The notes under the pieces: model-generated
The model's database searches: none
Told to the model about the DNA's origin: nothing
Seen by the model: the letters and a program-made list of their open reading frames with translations, nothing else
Assembly (NCBI RefSeq): GCF_030445035.2
Contig: NC_080683.1
Location: forward strand, 88,125,675 to 88,189,674
Direction: 5' to 3'
DNA length: 64,000 nucleotides
Origin: Dasypus novemcinctus
Lineage: Eukaryota > Chordata > Mammalia > Cingulata > Dasypodidae
Program-made: the position numbers and the translations under genes
In this document: positions 46,631-57,690 of the stretch, in pieces
Layout: every line of letters begins with the position of its first letter
How positions within the stretch are numbered: the stretch's first letter is position 1

Positions 46631-47019
46631 GGGAAGTGGATGTGGCTCAACTGATACAGTGTCTGCCTAACATATAGGAGACACTGGCCTGTGTGGTGAG
46701 CTGGCCCACATACAATGCTGCCGCACGCAAGGAGTGCCATGCCATGCAGGGGTGTCCCCCACGTAGGGGTGCCCCATGTGCAAGGAGTGAGCCCTGCAAG
46801 GAGAGCCGCCCCACGTGAAAAGTGCAGCTTGCCCAGGAGTGGCATTGCAAATGGAGAGCTGGCGTAGCAAGATGATGCAACAAAAAGAGACACAGATTCC
46901 CATGCCACCTGATGAGAATGCAAGCAGACACAGAAGAACACACAGCAAAGGGACACAAGAGAGCAGACAACGGGGGTGGAGGGAGGGGAGAGAAATAAAT
47001 AAAAATAAATTAAAAAAAA
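46631..47019 (+). mobile_element. DAS SINE lacking its B-box region
   Basis: Sense copy starting 'gggaagtggatgtggctcaac' with an A box, but the head jumps from 'cctaacatataggagac' to 'actggcctgtgtggtgagc', deleting the usual 'ggttcaaaccc' B box. Perfect 11-base duplications, aattcacccaa, at 46,620-46,630 and 47,020-47,030. Without a B box it could not be transcribed by Pol III from its own promoter. Confidence 0.93.
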
Positions 47020-47179
47020 AATTCACCCAAAGTCCTACAACTCATAAGTGTCAGAGCAACATTCGACTGCTGGCACTCTTGCTTTTGAGTCTATCCCCTA
47101 ACTATGGAGCTCTTAAAGTGACTAAATAAATGATGGTCCCTAATATAATGGTTTAAATATCATTTCCTCAGGGCTGGTT

Positions 47180-47790
47180 TCCCTGGTTCCTTTACCAGGC
47201 CAGGTCTTTTCTCACATGTTACTTTAACAACCTGTACCTCTCTTTTGTAAAATTTATTTTTTATTTTTTATTTTTAAAGATTTATTTATTTATTTAATTT
47301 CCCCCCCTCCCCCGGTTGTCTGTTCTTGGTGTCTATTTGCTGCGTCTTGTTTCTTTGTCCGCTTCTGTTGTCGTCAGCGGCACGGGAAGTGTGGGCGGCG
47401 CCATTCCTGGGCAGGCTGCTCTTTCTTTTCACGCTGGGCGGCTCTCCTCACGGGCGCACTCCTTGCGCGTGGGGCTCCCCTACGCGGGGGACACCCTTGC
47501 GTGGCACAGCACTCCGTGCGCGCATCAGCACTGCGCATGGCCAGCTCCACACGGGTCAAGGAGGCCCGGGGCTTGAACCATGGACCTCCCATATGGTAGA
47601 CGGACGCCCTAACCACTGGGCCAAAGTCCGTTTCCCATGTAAAATTTATTTTACTTGCAATCATCTCTTCTCCACTGTAAGATCTGTGAGGTGGAGACTT
47701 CACGGACCGTGTCTCTAGTACCTAGCACAGGGCCTGGCTACACTCAAGGACTGACTGACGGGCTGCTAACTGAATAACTGAGGGAAGGGA
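47180..47790 (+). repeat. L2 LINE 3' end split by a young SINE
   Basis: Left: 'gttactttaacaacctgtacc'. Right: 'ctccactgtaagatctgtgagg', 'gtctctagtacctagcacagg' and 'gcctggctacactcaaggactg'. Joined across the SINE these form a normal sense L2 end. Confidence 0.65.
47261..47637 (-). mobile_element. DAS SINE, youngest CpG-rich subtype
   Basis: Antisense, complete from T-rich tail to 'gggccaaagtccgtttccc'. Perfect 15-base duplications, tgtaaaatttatttt, at 47,246-47,260 and 47,638-47,652. Lacks the long block, very similar to the copies at 2.2, 42.9 and 54.4 kb. Confidence 0.95.
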
Positions 47791-48139
47791 GCAGTGGAAG
47801 AAGAGGCAGGTTACTTCTGGCTTCTTTCTACCTTGCAGAATTTAATTAACAGGTTGGTGTGGAGTTAGAGGTGCTCATTGCTCATTTGGAATCCAACTAT
47901 TTTCCTGATGTCACAGGCTCAGGTGGTCTGTAATGGCCTTTGAAGAGGGGCATGCTAATGTCAATTATCTCTTCAAGGTAGAGCATGAATGAATGGCTAC
48001 TGGTGGGGTCACCAGCCCAGAGATTGAGCAGCAAGGTGCTCATCTCCACTGGGATACACGAAGCAATTTGCCAGGCAAGAGGATTATTTTGAATAATTAA
48101 AAAGTACCGAAACCCAATAAATACATATTAGTTGTATTT
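47791..48139. other. Unique sequence, possibly conserved non-coding
   Basis: Not repeat-like. TAAT-rich words ('catgctaatgtcaattatctc', 'gaataattaaaaag') could be homeodomain-type sites. No gene seen. Confidence 0.3.
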
Positions 48140-48360
48140 ATTTGGGTGCTTTTATGCACCAAATAACAGTATTAAATATATAAAGTGCAATTGTTTGCTA
48201 GAATACAAGAATAAAACCACAATTATCATGGGAGATTTTAGCATGCCTCATTTGGTCTTTGAAAGATCAAGTTAGATTAAAAAAATAATTTAGAGAATTT
48301 GAATAAAATAATCAATAATCTTGATTTACTAGCCTTGTGAAAAACTTTGCATGGAAATAT
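48140..48360 (+). repeat. L1 ORF2 endonuclease-domain fragment
   Basis: Sense text 'caattatcatgggagattttagc' reads I-I-M-G-D-F, the conserved catalytic GDF region of the L1 endonuclease (family motif I-x-G-D-F-N-T), followed by a RSS-like 'gaaagatcaagt' and a stop. Upstream 'accaaataacagtattaaatat' is also L1-like. A short dead fragment. Confidence 0.6.
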
Positions 48361-49560
48361 GTCATGCCCTTACTTGCCTATGTTTATGGCATGCTTAACA
48401 TATGTGGTCATATTGTGGATGACAAACTTCAGTAAATTCCCCTAACTATAAGTTGCTTGGCCTGCATTCCTTGACTGCTATGTAATACAATGAGGAACCA
48501 ATTGAGATGATTTTTGTCTCTCAAGTTGGCAGAAAAATTAGAATACCCAGTATTGGCGGGGGCATTTCAATTCCCCTCTGGTCATCTCACACAGATGGAA
48601 CCAAGCTCTGGGCTCCCTGTCAGTCTTGCCTACGGTAAAACCTACCTTTTCTTGCCGGATGATGATGGTTGTGCTCATCTACCAACTGAAGAGGTGAGAA
48701 TATTAGAGTAGATAGGCAGAGGGTGGGAGTGGAAGGAGGAAATCATTCAGGAGAATTTTGAAGACAGGAAGGAAAAAGTTTCAAGGAATGAAGAAATACT
48801 TCCTAGGCAGGAGGGATGGCTTATGTACGGAACAGAGCAGATGTAAGTAAAACAGAGAAAGTCATTCCCACCGGTCTTGGAACTGTGGCTCCATTTGAGT
48901 TCATTACGAAACCTTCTAAAGTGAATAAAAATGAACGTTATCATGACCATGATTTTAGAGGAGTTTTGTTTTAAATACAACACAGTTCCGGTTGTAACTT
49001 GTTTTGATCCTGTTTTCCTCCACTGTATCCCCAGGTCTCTGCTTCATTCTTATCTCTCTGGTTTTCCTGTGAACTCTGCACAAAGGAGACACTTGATAAA
49101 TGTGGCCAACTGTACATATAGGTATTTTTTTCTCCACAAATGAGTCTAACAAGACATGTAATTCAACTGTGTCTACTTACTTTAGAAAGTATAAAGTAGT
49201 ACTCTACAAAACTGGGGCATTATTTGTTACCATTACCATAAGAAGTTTTTTATCAAATAATACCGAAGGACTTTTCTCCACATGTCTTGTTGGCATTGCT
49301 TAGAGAATCATTACTTTGGGCTTTGCTTTTTAAGTCTTTACCATCAGAAAGCTGAAGGCTCACCAAATTCTGGTTTTCTTGGGAAGGGAAAAAAGGATAT
49401 GAAAATATTCCCAATCCAAAGGTTTTCTCCAGACTGCTTTCTACTGACTCTTCTTTGGGGGCACTGTTGTAAACCCCCTCCCTTGGGGAGAAGTATAGGC
49501 GAGCAAACATGTCCCCAAGTTCTCAGAGGAAAAACATTAAATTCTCAGATTTAACTAACA
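48361..49560. other. Unique sequence with one weak exon-like frame
   Basis: Holds the candidate at 48,526-48,693. Otherwise short unsupported frames. Confidence 0.35.
48526..48693 (+). other. Weak candidate exon (56 codons), unassigned
   Basis: A frame open over 168 bases is bounded by a pyrimidine-rich stretch ending in AG ('tttttgtctctcaag', 48,511-48,525) and by a good donor (gag|gtgaga at 48,693/48,694), giving a phase 0-0 unit. The peptide ('SLAYGKTYLFLPDDDGCAHL' near its end) matches nothing I know. Such units arise by chance, so this is only a pointer. Confidence 0.15.
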
Positions 49561-50015
49561 CAAGTCACAGTTCTATTTTGTGACAGTCTCAACACCAACA
49601 GAAATCAGGAAGATAGAAAATATGAAGACCCAGATAGAAAATACGAAGACAAAATCCGAGCACTGCAGCTCTGCACCTGCCCGGGTAGGCCTCTTTGCCT
49701 CTTCTGCCTGTCAGGAGCCAGCTATGTGGGATGCGCTTCTCCGCGCTCCCCACAGCCCTTATTTCCTTTTGCAAGAAGGATTCCTCTTGTGCTCTTCGCC
49801 GTCTCCTCTTTCAGAACAGTTCTGTCCTCTCAGGTCTGACACCTGTTCTACGTGAACCTGCCCCTGGTCAGAGCTGATTGGTTAGGGTGTGGACCCTTGC
49901 CCTAAACCAGCCAATCAGATCTTCTCTCCTGAGAATTTGACATTTAAAACTGGTGCACAGGGACTAAAAGTTATTGGAGCTGAGCCATGGAGCAAAATTT
50001 CAAATCCTCCTGAGA
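49561..50015 (+). repeat. Ancient repeat, possibly LTR-like, with inverted CCAAT boxes
   Basis: An imperfect inverted repeat (ctgattgg at 49,874-49,881 and ccaatcag at 49,911-49,918, each extended by ggtta(g)ggg/cctaaacc) is followed by 'tgagaatttgacatttaaaac'. I recall the combination from old LTR-like repeats. Small frames inside are artefacts. Confidence 0.35.
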
Positions 50016-50019
50016 ACTG

Positions 50020-50470
50020 TGAATATATGATTGGGATGTGTTATGGGGCACAGTTAACTTGAAGTTAGGGAGATTATCTGAGTGGGCCTGATCTAGTCAC
50101 TTGGGTCCTTAAAAGCAGAAGAGAAGTCAGAGTGATTTGGAAGCATGAGAGGAGTCTGGCACACTGTTACTACCTCTAGGAGCTGGGAGGTCCTGGCGGA
50201 CAGCCAATGAGGAAATAGGGCCTTCCATCCTACAGTCTCAAGGAACTGTTATAGTCCACAACAGTTAGGAGCTTGGAACTGGATTCTCACTCAGCGTCCA
50301 GCTAAGAGCCCAGCATGGCCAATACCTTGACTTTGGTCTTTTGAGAGCCTCAGCAGAGAACCCATTTGAATCATGCAGATTTCTGACCTACAAACTAATA
50401 AATCTATGCTACTTTCAGTCACTACATCTGTGGTAGTTTGTTATAGCAGCAATTGTAAACTCATACAGAG
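50020..50470 (+). mobile_element. MLT1-type MaLR LTR
   Basis: 'Gattgggatgtgttatggg', 'gttagggagattatctgagtgggcc', 'gggtccttaaaagcagaag', 'aaataaatctatgctactttc', 'gtggtagtttgttatagcagc' and a terminal 'aattgtaaactcatacag' are the MLT1 landmarks in order. Solo LTR, no internal retroviral sequence seen. Confidence 0.85.
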
Positions 50471-52812
50471 GGTAATGGCAGCACACTTGGAGAAGGGAAG
50501 GCAGTGATTCCTGCAGTGGTTCCTTCCTTCCCTCACATTCTTCTAGATTCTGTGTTATGTAAATGTCTTCCAGTAAGTTCCCTCTTTCTGCTTAAGTCAG
50601 CTACATTTGTTTTCTGTTGCCTATAATCTAAAGGAGGTGCAGACCTGAGCAGCCTGCTGCAGTGTGTACCTGGAACATCACGGTGTAATTCTAGTACCTG
50701 GAAAAGTGACTCTGTGAAGTCCTTTGAGAGGTTAAGGGAACTTTGGAAAATAGCAGAACCTTCAATAAGATCATTTAAAAAAACCTACCATTTCACTGAA
50801 TTCTTAAAATTGCATTGTTTAGACATTATTTAGAGGTGATGACCATATTGACTTTGGTATACAGATACGTTCGCCCACATAAACCCAAACTGCTTTGGTC
50901 ATTAATAGAAATACTTTGCACTAGACCTGCTTATTTGGCAAAGGCACAAGCTCAGAAGCTCCCTGGAAGCCTGAAGATCAGTTTACACTGGGTCAAAAGC
51001 TAGGAGAAGCCAGAGCAGGGTTCGCTGCCTCAGGCTTTTGTGAGGGGAAGCTCTGTGTGAGTCTTCCTCACCCCACCCAGCCCAGCTGGCTGCCCACAGA
51101 GGAGCACAGAGCCCGTCAGGCGGGCTTCTGGCCAGGCAGATGACAGCGAGGTCCAGATGCAGACAGAGGGCATGAGGGAGGAGGGCGGGCTGCTCCACAC
51201 GGGGAAGGGGAGGGCTGGCCATGGGCAAGGATCCAGCCCTGGGAATGTGCCTGCGCTGGGAGTCCCAGGCTGCAGGGCAGCAGCCCCTCCAAGGTGGAGG
51301 ACGGAGGGCGCAGTCACCCAGCGCCCTGTTCAGCCTGTGTCCCTGGGGTGGCGCTGGGAATGAAATAGCAGTGGGGAAGGGAGAAGTAGCAGGGGGGGGA
51401 GGTGCACCCCTTTAAGAAAGTCTCTTTTGGCTTTGTGCTTAATTGGAGAGCGCCACAGGACTTCTTTCCAGATGTTTCTAAAGTATTATAGTCTTTTCCA
51501 CTAAGATAATATCCTTGATGGGATGAGCATTAACCGAGTTAGTTACAGACAATGAACTGCAGTCCTTTCTGGGCGGGGTCAGTGGGAAAAAGAGGAGAAG
51601 GCTAAGGGGGAAGGACCGGCTGTGTTAAGCTGTGTGTTTAAGTAGGAATAAAGAACACCAGGATCTTGGACATTCTTTTGAAGGAGGAATTCTAAAAGGA
51701 ATAGAACACTTAGCTCTTTGGGGAGGGGTTTCCTTTGGACACCAGGACAGAAAACCCAGGTTGCCTACAGAAGGCTGGTTTGGTGCCCTGTTATTTACCA
51801 GTACAACTGCAGGTTCAGCCTGGCAAGGAGCAAGGGACAGCCTGGCCAGCATCAGGCCTCATGCATAATTAGGTGACTTTGGATAGAAACCAGCAAAATG
51901 ATCATATTTGTCTGCCTTTTTACACTTTTTTTTCTTTCCCTTCTAACCACTTTCTTTAGGGCTTAGTGGCTTAGTGTGTACATTTATAGTATATCTTCAT
52001 AATGGGAAAGAAACAATAAATTGGCAGGGCCCCTCACTGAAAGTCAGTCTTGGTATTTCATTGATAGGAAACTCTTATCTTCCCTCCTCTTGTTCCCATG
52101 AGAGCCTATAGGTCAGACATTTCACCATTTTGCAGATCTTTCTCCAGGCTTGAAAGAAATAACTATCTTTTAAGAGAAAAGATACTTCCCCTTATGGTTA
52201 GACCAGGGGAATATAACTGGGATTTTTTGTTGTTCTGCTCATCTACTCACAGAGTTGCAACAATTTACCTGCTCTAAGGATCAGTTCTTTGGGCTGTAAA
52301 ACGGAGACCCTAATTCCAATCACTTTCTTCATGGCTCCAGAGGAGATCTAATGAATTTTTATGGGCCATATAAACCTATTTTTAACTGCACACCCCCCAT
52401 GCAAAGCATTTCCTGCTGTATTTGATGGAGCCTGGATGTGCTCCTTCTGTCTTTAGTCCTGGCAGGTTTTGCTCCTTGAGGAAGAAAACAAAATTTTTTC
52501 TTCACTCGCTTGGGTTGTCTCTTGCTCTATGGCGCCTTTGATCTTTCAGTCGCCCTTCACCCTGCTGATCACAGCCTTCTCATACCATTTAAAAGGCCGA
52601 ACGGACCTTTTGACACCCGGTTCAAGTCAGATTTCTTAGCGTGCTCTTAGATGTTGTCTCTGGGGATGTGCTCCTGTGCCCCACCAAGTCAGCACTTTCA
52701 TCAGCCCCAGGGCTCTGCCGGGCAGCACAGCTCCTCCTTCTTGCTCCAGCTTGCGCTCCTTCAATTGAGAACAATGACAGTGTGTGATTACGGAGAGGAG
52801 ATCTCTCGGGAT
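50471..52812. other. Repeat-poor unique sequence, GC-rich at 51.0-51.4 kb
   Basis: 51,000-51,420 is GC-rich with several overlapping short frames on both strands, none recognisable. 51,860-52,800 is mid-GC unique DNA. No RNA gene seen. May contain conserved elements, not testable here. Confidence 0.4.
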
Positions 52813-52814
52813 TT

Positions 52815-53040
52815 AAAAAAAAATGGTGGTTGATCTGGAGAAAGTGGCCACAGTAGTTGCTGAGTGCAGGGAGAAGGAAGAAGAGATGAAATGTGAGGGT
52901 ATTTTTGGGACTTGGGGTTGTCCTAAATGATACCGCAGGGACAGATGCCGGGCATTATAAATCCTGCCATAACTCCCTGAATGTACTGGGGGAGCGTGTA
53001 AACTACAATGTAAACTATTGTCCATGCAGTGCTGCAGTGG
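52815..53040 (+). repeat. Lineage L1 3' region, sense, internal fragment
   Basis: Its reverse complement matches the 53.5 and 34.6 kb copies through 'agtttacattgtagtttaca', 'ttataatgcccggcatctg', 'ggacaaccccaagtcccaaa' and 'actgtggccactttctcc'. No A tail, so it is truncated at both ends. Confidence 0.75.
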
Positions 53041-53454
53041 TCTGCAGAGAATCTCCCAAATTGCTGAGTCGCACGTATGTAAATCTCTTCACTTCCTCAC
53101 ACACTCTTTAGGCTGCCTTTTCACGACTTGTTTCCCGGGCAGAGGTGGCTGGCTCTGCCGCCAAGGAGGCTGGGTGAGAGTCAAATGCAAAGTGTGTTCT
53201 CCCCAAGAGGTCTGCTTTGGCTTTTCGGCATTACCTCTTTCACATTTTCTGCCCTTGGCACATTTTCTTCTACCCTAGATATATCCTTAGGTGGCTATAA
53301 CCTTTTTCTTTTATATTGCTTTAAATTTGCCCTTATTTAAGAAATTTTCCTATAGAATTTATTTCACAAATCAATGTATAACCAGATAAAAAGAGTGCCT
53401 GGCACATAGCAAGTGCTGTCTAAGAGGTACCTTCTACTGTCTATAATTTATTGC

Positions 53455-54310
53455 TAACCCGCTTAAATGTTTCTTTCTCAGAAAGGCCTTTTCTTTTCTT
53501 TTCTAATATACTTTATTTTTATTTTTTAAAAGAGATATTTAGATTACATAAATGTTACATTAAAAAATGTAGGAGATTCCCATATGCCCTACTCCCTCCC
53601 CCCCCACACTTTCCCACATTAACAACATCCTTCATTAGTGTGGTACATTTGTTACAATTGATGAACACATTTTGGAGCATTGCCACTAAGCATGGATTAT
53701 AGTTTACATTGTAGTTTACATTCTCTTCTGCATAATTTTGTAAGTTATGACAAGATATATAATGGCCTGAATTTGTCATTGCAATGTCATTCAGGACACT
53801 TCCAATGTCCCAAAAGTGCCCCTGTATTACACTTCTTTTTCCTACTTTCTCCCCTCCAGTGGCTACTGCCTCCACATCTATGACAAAAATTCTTCCATTG
53901 GTAGAATAACAATAAGTCTATTACTATTAATACAGTAGAAGACTATAGATTATAGTAGAAGACTTAGTAGTTGTCTACTCTAGTTCATCGATCATTCCCT
54001 AGTCCTGAGGTTTCTGGGATGGTGATGTCCACTCTGCCTCTAATTGAGAGGTAGAGAAAGGCCTTTTCTAATTACCCTATCTTAAAAGAGTTTCCTCCAT
54101 CACTCTACCCTTTATTCCGTTTTGTTTTTCTTTGTAGCACATATTATGATAGTACATACTTTGTTGTTTAATACCTGCCTCCCCCCATTAATATGTAATC
54201 TCTAAGAGGGCAGGGATTTTGGATCTGTTTTTGTCACCTCCATGTTCCTAATGCCTAGTATATAGTAAACCCTCAGTAAACTCTTATTGCACTGAAAACC
54301 ATGCAGAGTT
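53455..54310 (+). repeat. L2 LINE split by a lineage L1
   Basis: Left 'cttaaatgtttctttctcagaaaggcc' and right 'gccttttctaattacc', 'gtagcacatattatgatagt', 'taatctctaagagggcaggg' and 'gcctagtatatagtaaaccc' join into a canonical sense L2 3' end. Confidence 0.75.
53496..54054 (-). mobile_element. Lineage L1 3' tail with 15-base target duplication
   Basis: Antisense: T-rich start with ATTTTT units, 'acataaatgttacattaaa', 'ggagattcccatatgccc', C-run, 'gtggtacatttgttacaattg', 'ggcctgaatttgtcattgc' and 'gtcctgaggtttctgggatgg'. Perfect 15-base duplications, agaaaggccttttct, at 53,480-53,494 and 54,055-54,069, within an L2. About 560 bases, strongly 5' truncated, no ORF2 frame. Confidence 0.88.
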
Positions 54311-54388
54311 TTCTTGTTTCAATTGATCCATGTAGTTTCTGGAGCTGGCTTATACTGGCTTGTGAAAGTTAATTATGTGCATTTCTTT

Positions 54389-54763
54389 TTTTTTTTTAAA
54401 GATTTATTTTTATTTATTTCATTCCTCTCCGCTCCCCCGGTTGTCTGTTTTCTGTGTCTTTTTGCTGCATCTTGTTTCTTTGTCCGCTTCTGTTGTCCTC
54501 AGCGGCACGGGAAGTGTGGGCGGCGCCATTCCTCGGCAGGCTGCTCCCTCCTTCGCGCTGGGCGGCTCTCCTTATGGGTGCACTCCTTGCGCGTGGGGCT
54601 CCCCTACGCGGGGGACACCCCTGTGTAGCAGGGCACTCCTTGTGCGCATCAGCACTGCGCATGGGTCAGCTCCAAACGGGTCAAGGAGGCCCAGGGCTTG
54701 AACCGCGGACCACCCATGTGGTAGACAGATGCCCTAACCACTGGGCCAAAGTCCGTTTCCCTG
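54389..54763 (-). mobile_element. DAS SINE, youngest CpG-rich subtype
   Basis: Antisense, T-run to 'gggccaaagtccgtttccctg'. Perfect 17-base duplications, attatgtgcatttcttt, at 54,372-54,388 and 54,764-54,780. Lacks the long block. Overlapping frames of up to 155 codons across it are not genes. Confidence 0.95.
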
Positions 54764-54780
54764 ATTATGTGCATTTCTTT

Positions 54781-55680
54781 CCAGCTCTACATTCAGTGAT
54801 GTCACATTGGGGACTTGACATCAGCCATGGTGGGAGTACTTATACCATCAAAACTGGCAGATACTATAAATCAGCTCCCTCCCCTCCCCACTCCCCACCC
54901 TTTAACAGAGCCAGTTGTTAAACCTTTGTCAGCACACCACCGATTGTACAGTACCAAGCCAACTACACCTCAGTTACACAGTTCAAGGGGCTGGCGTGGT
55001 GGGTTAAAGATGTTAAATTTGAAGTTTGATCAGTTTGCATAACAGTGTGTTTTTATCAGCTACATTCACCAGGAAGTGGAGCGTTTAATGGGGATTGGAG
55101 TTTTATCAGACAATAAAATGGAGGGAACCAAAGAATACTTTGGGTTTATATGTAGAATGGAGTTAAATTCTGGGTGGAGCTATTTATAAAGTTTCTGGCA
55201 CAATGCAGGGAAATTCTTCATTGTGAGGGACTCTTCTGCCTATGGCAGCAAACCCCATGGCCCTGGCAGAAGCAGCACCCAATCATTTTGGTGACGAACA
55301 TTCCAAATTTCCAAAATGCCTCTGAACCAGTGAGTGAGAGGCTCAGAGAAGCAGCTGAGGACTCAGGAATTTTGCTGATGACACATCCGGGGTTCCAGAA
55401 GACAGACTGGGAGGTGGATGGAATAGGAGTGTCAGGGACATGAGGGGACTCAGGTGATGGGGTGGGAGGCTGGGCTGCATGTGGGACAGACAGGGACAGA
55501 GTTGTGAGACCTGACAGGAGCTGCTCCTGGGGGAGGGGGAGGGGCTCTCAGGGGAAGCTGGGAAATCAGGTCAAATTACCTCTTCCTTCTTGGAATTGGC
55601 CCCTCTCCCCCAGCAGTTTGCGGTGGAGAGGCCGGCTGTGCACAGCCTGGGGCAGGGCCCCCTCAAGGGAGCATTTTTCT
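54781..55680. other. Unique sequence
   Basis: No repeat or gene recognised. The frames at 55,174-55,443 and 55,462-55,701 have no known homology. Confidence 0.4.
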
Positions 55681-55684
55681 GCAT

Positions 55685-56200
55685 TTCCACAGTCTTCCTA
55701 GTTGTCAGTTTAATGACTGCGTAATGTTCTGTGGTGCTGCTATACCATACATTATTAAACCACTACCCTGATACTGGAAATGGAGGTTGTTTCCAAATTT
55801 TTTTGGCTATTAAAATTAGTTGTTGAAATTATTTTCAGGTGTATATCTTTTTGCTTCTGTTTAAATACCTCCTGAAGAGAAATCTCTAGTAGTCTCTGTG
55901 TCCAAAACACCTCTATCATTTTTTTTCATGCTACCATGTTGCTATACAGAATGATTTTTTAAAAACCATCAGAATTTGTGAGCATATTGGTTTTACTGCA
56001 GTCTCATCAAAATTGAGTGCCATTTAAGTTTGATCCTCCTACACTAGTGATTTTAAGATGCAATCTCAAGATTGCTGTTAATTTAGACATTCGATCATCA
56101 GCAAAAATGATTTCCCTGTTTGTTTGCTATTTATATTTCGCTTTGTGTAAATTGATTGTTCATATCCTTTGTGCCTTTATGTTTTTAGGACTCAGTGTTT
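55685..56200 (-). repeat. Old L1M 3' UTR, antisense
   Basis: 'Accatacattattaaaccac', 'tttttttggctattaaaatta', 'gtatatctttttgcttctgt', 'cttttgcttctgtttaaatacc' and 'gagcatattggttttactgc' follow antisense L1M order. Confidence 0.65.
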
Positions 56201-56394
56201 TTGTTTTAAACTTGAATGCTCTTCATGGAGAAGGAGTGCACACACACACATTGGTTGTTTATCATTACTGATGCAAAATTCTATCTCTGCACTCTACCTC
56301 TGCCCATCCTCACCAGTCTGCTTTCCTTTTTGACACTGCTTTTGATGAAAAGCTAGGCAATATTCAATTTATTATTAATAAGTTGTGCTTCTAA

Positions 56395-56560
56395 AGCAGT
56401 GGTTCTTGACTTTGGCTGCACATTGGAATCACCAGGAGAGCTTTAAAATCTACCCAGGCCAGGGTTTCACTTCTGATTTAATTGTTCTGGGCATTGGGAC
56501 TTTTAAAAGTTCCCCAGGTAATTCTAATATGCAGCCAAAGTTGAGCTCCATGATCCTAAA
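56395..56560. repeat. MER5A-like hAT relic
   Basis: 'Cagtggttcttgactttggc', 'cacattggaatcaccaggag', 'agctttaaaatctacccagg' and 'taattctaatatgcagccaaag' match the MER5 group. Confidence 0.7.
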
Positions 56561-57540
56561 ATTTGTAAATTGTTTGTTGGGTTAAATTGAAATGAGGTGG
56601 TGGTAGTGGGTGGGTTAATGGTGAAAATGAGACGGTATTGGGTGGCAGTAGAACAAGTTGCTGCTGAGGGTAGGAATTATGGGTGAGAGCCCAGGCTTCA
56701 CAGGGCTATAAATCAGCCTTGGGTAATATTTCTTGGTCTTCTCTTTGAGATCCACTTGGGGCAGAGCCCACCCAGTCTCAAAGCTTTACCCCTTCACCCC
56801 TATGCCACCAACCCTGACACAGTCATGTGACTTTTAAATTTAAAAAATAAGGAATAAAAGACTTTTTCTAGGGTTTTCAACAGCACTCTCCCTTTCTCTT
56901 TTCCAGTTCTGACTCGTAGTTTGGAGTCAGGAAGTCACCTGAATGTCCCCAGTTCTCTCTCGCTTTGGTTAACAGTGAGGCCACATTTACCTTAACGCTC
57001 ACCTCTGGCAGGTTCGCTGCCCTCACCTACTGATGAAGGACCTCCAGCCACCCACCTGCGCCTTTCTCCAATTATTTTTAGAAGTCCGCAGGATTAGTCT
57101 TCTCTGTGCTTATAGAAAGCTCACATTCCCTTACCTTAGCTTTCTCGCTGATGTCAGTTCCTCCAAAACCATTTGAAGATGGAAATGTCTGTTTCATAAG
57201 GACCTCAGCGGCCTTGAATGCTCCCTCTCTCTGCTTAAGACTGTCCAAATATGCAACCATATTTAAGAACAAAGCCTGACTTTAGACTCGGCTGGCCATT
57301 CCATCGCAGATGCCGAAGTGTGAGCTCTGGGGTGAGAAGTGAGGGGAAGATGAGCAAATGGGACCAGGCTGGGGTCTTGGTCAATAAGTCTGAGATGATG
57401 GAGCCTCCCAGTGCCCATCCTGCCCCCCAAAACTATACCTGAGGTTGGCTGTGACAGGTAGGGATGAAGCAGGGGTAATTGCAGAGAGCAACCGGGAGAA
57501 GACAAGGGGAAGGAAAGCACTGGAAAAGGAAAGCTATTTT
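56561..57540. other. Unique sequence
   Basis: No gene or repeat recognised. Opposed frames at 57,078-57,520 have no support. Confidence 0.4.
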
Positions 57541-57544
57541 CCCA

Positions 57545-57690
57545 TTGTCCACTGACAAGTGTCTTAGATTGCTTTAGGAGACTAAATTCCTTGAGGGCAA
57601 GGAATTTGTCTTATTCACTGTGTGTCTACAATGTCTACCGTAATCTCCAAAGTAGGTACACTATAAATGATTATTAACTGAAACCACTGA
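57545..57690 (+). repeat. L2 LINE 3' tail
   Basis: 'Aaattccttgagggcaagg', 'cttattcactgtgtgtctac' and 'gtaggtacactataaatgatt' are L2 end landmarks. Confidence 0.65.

Larger units (their letters stand above)
46100..47105 (-). repeat. Antisense MIR split into three parts by two SINEs
   Basis: Parts at about 46,130-46,207 ('ttgacttactatatgccag', 'atttaatcaccacagc'), 46,590-46,630 ('ttatggagaagttaaataattc') and 47,020-47,105 ('acccaaagtcctacaactc', 'gcaacattcgactgctgg', 'cttgcttttgagtct') reassemble in antisense MIR order once the SINEs are removed. Confidence 0.6.

Noticed and set aside
51003-51420. GC-rich segment as a possible CpG island promoter
   Set aside because: GC-rich but with few CpGs and no exon or initiator context; several short opposed frames are compositional.
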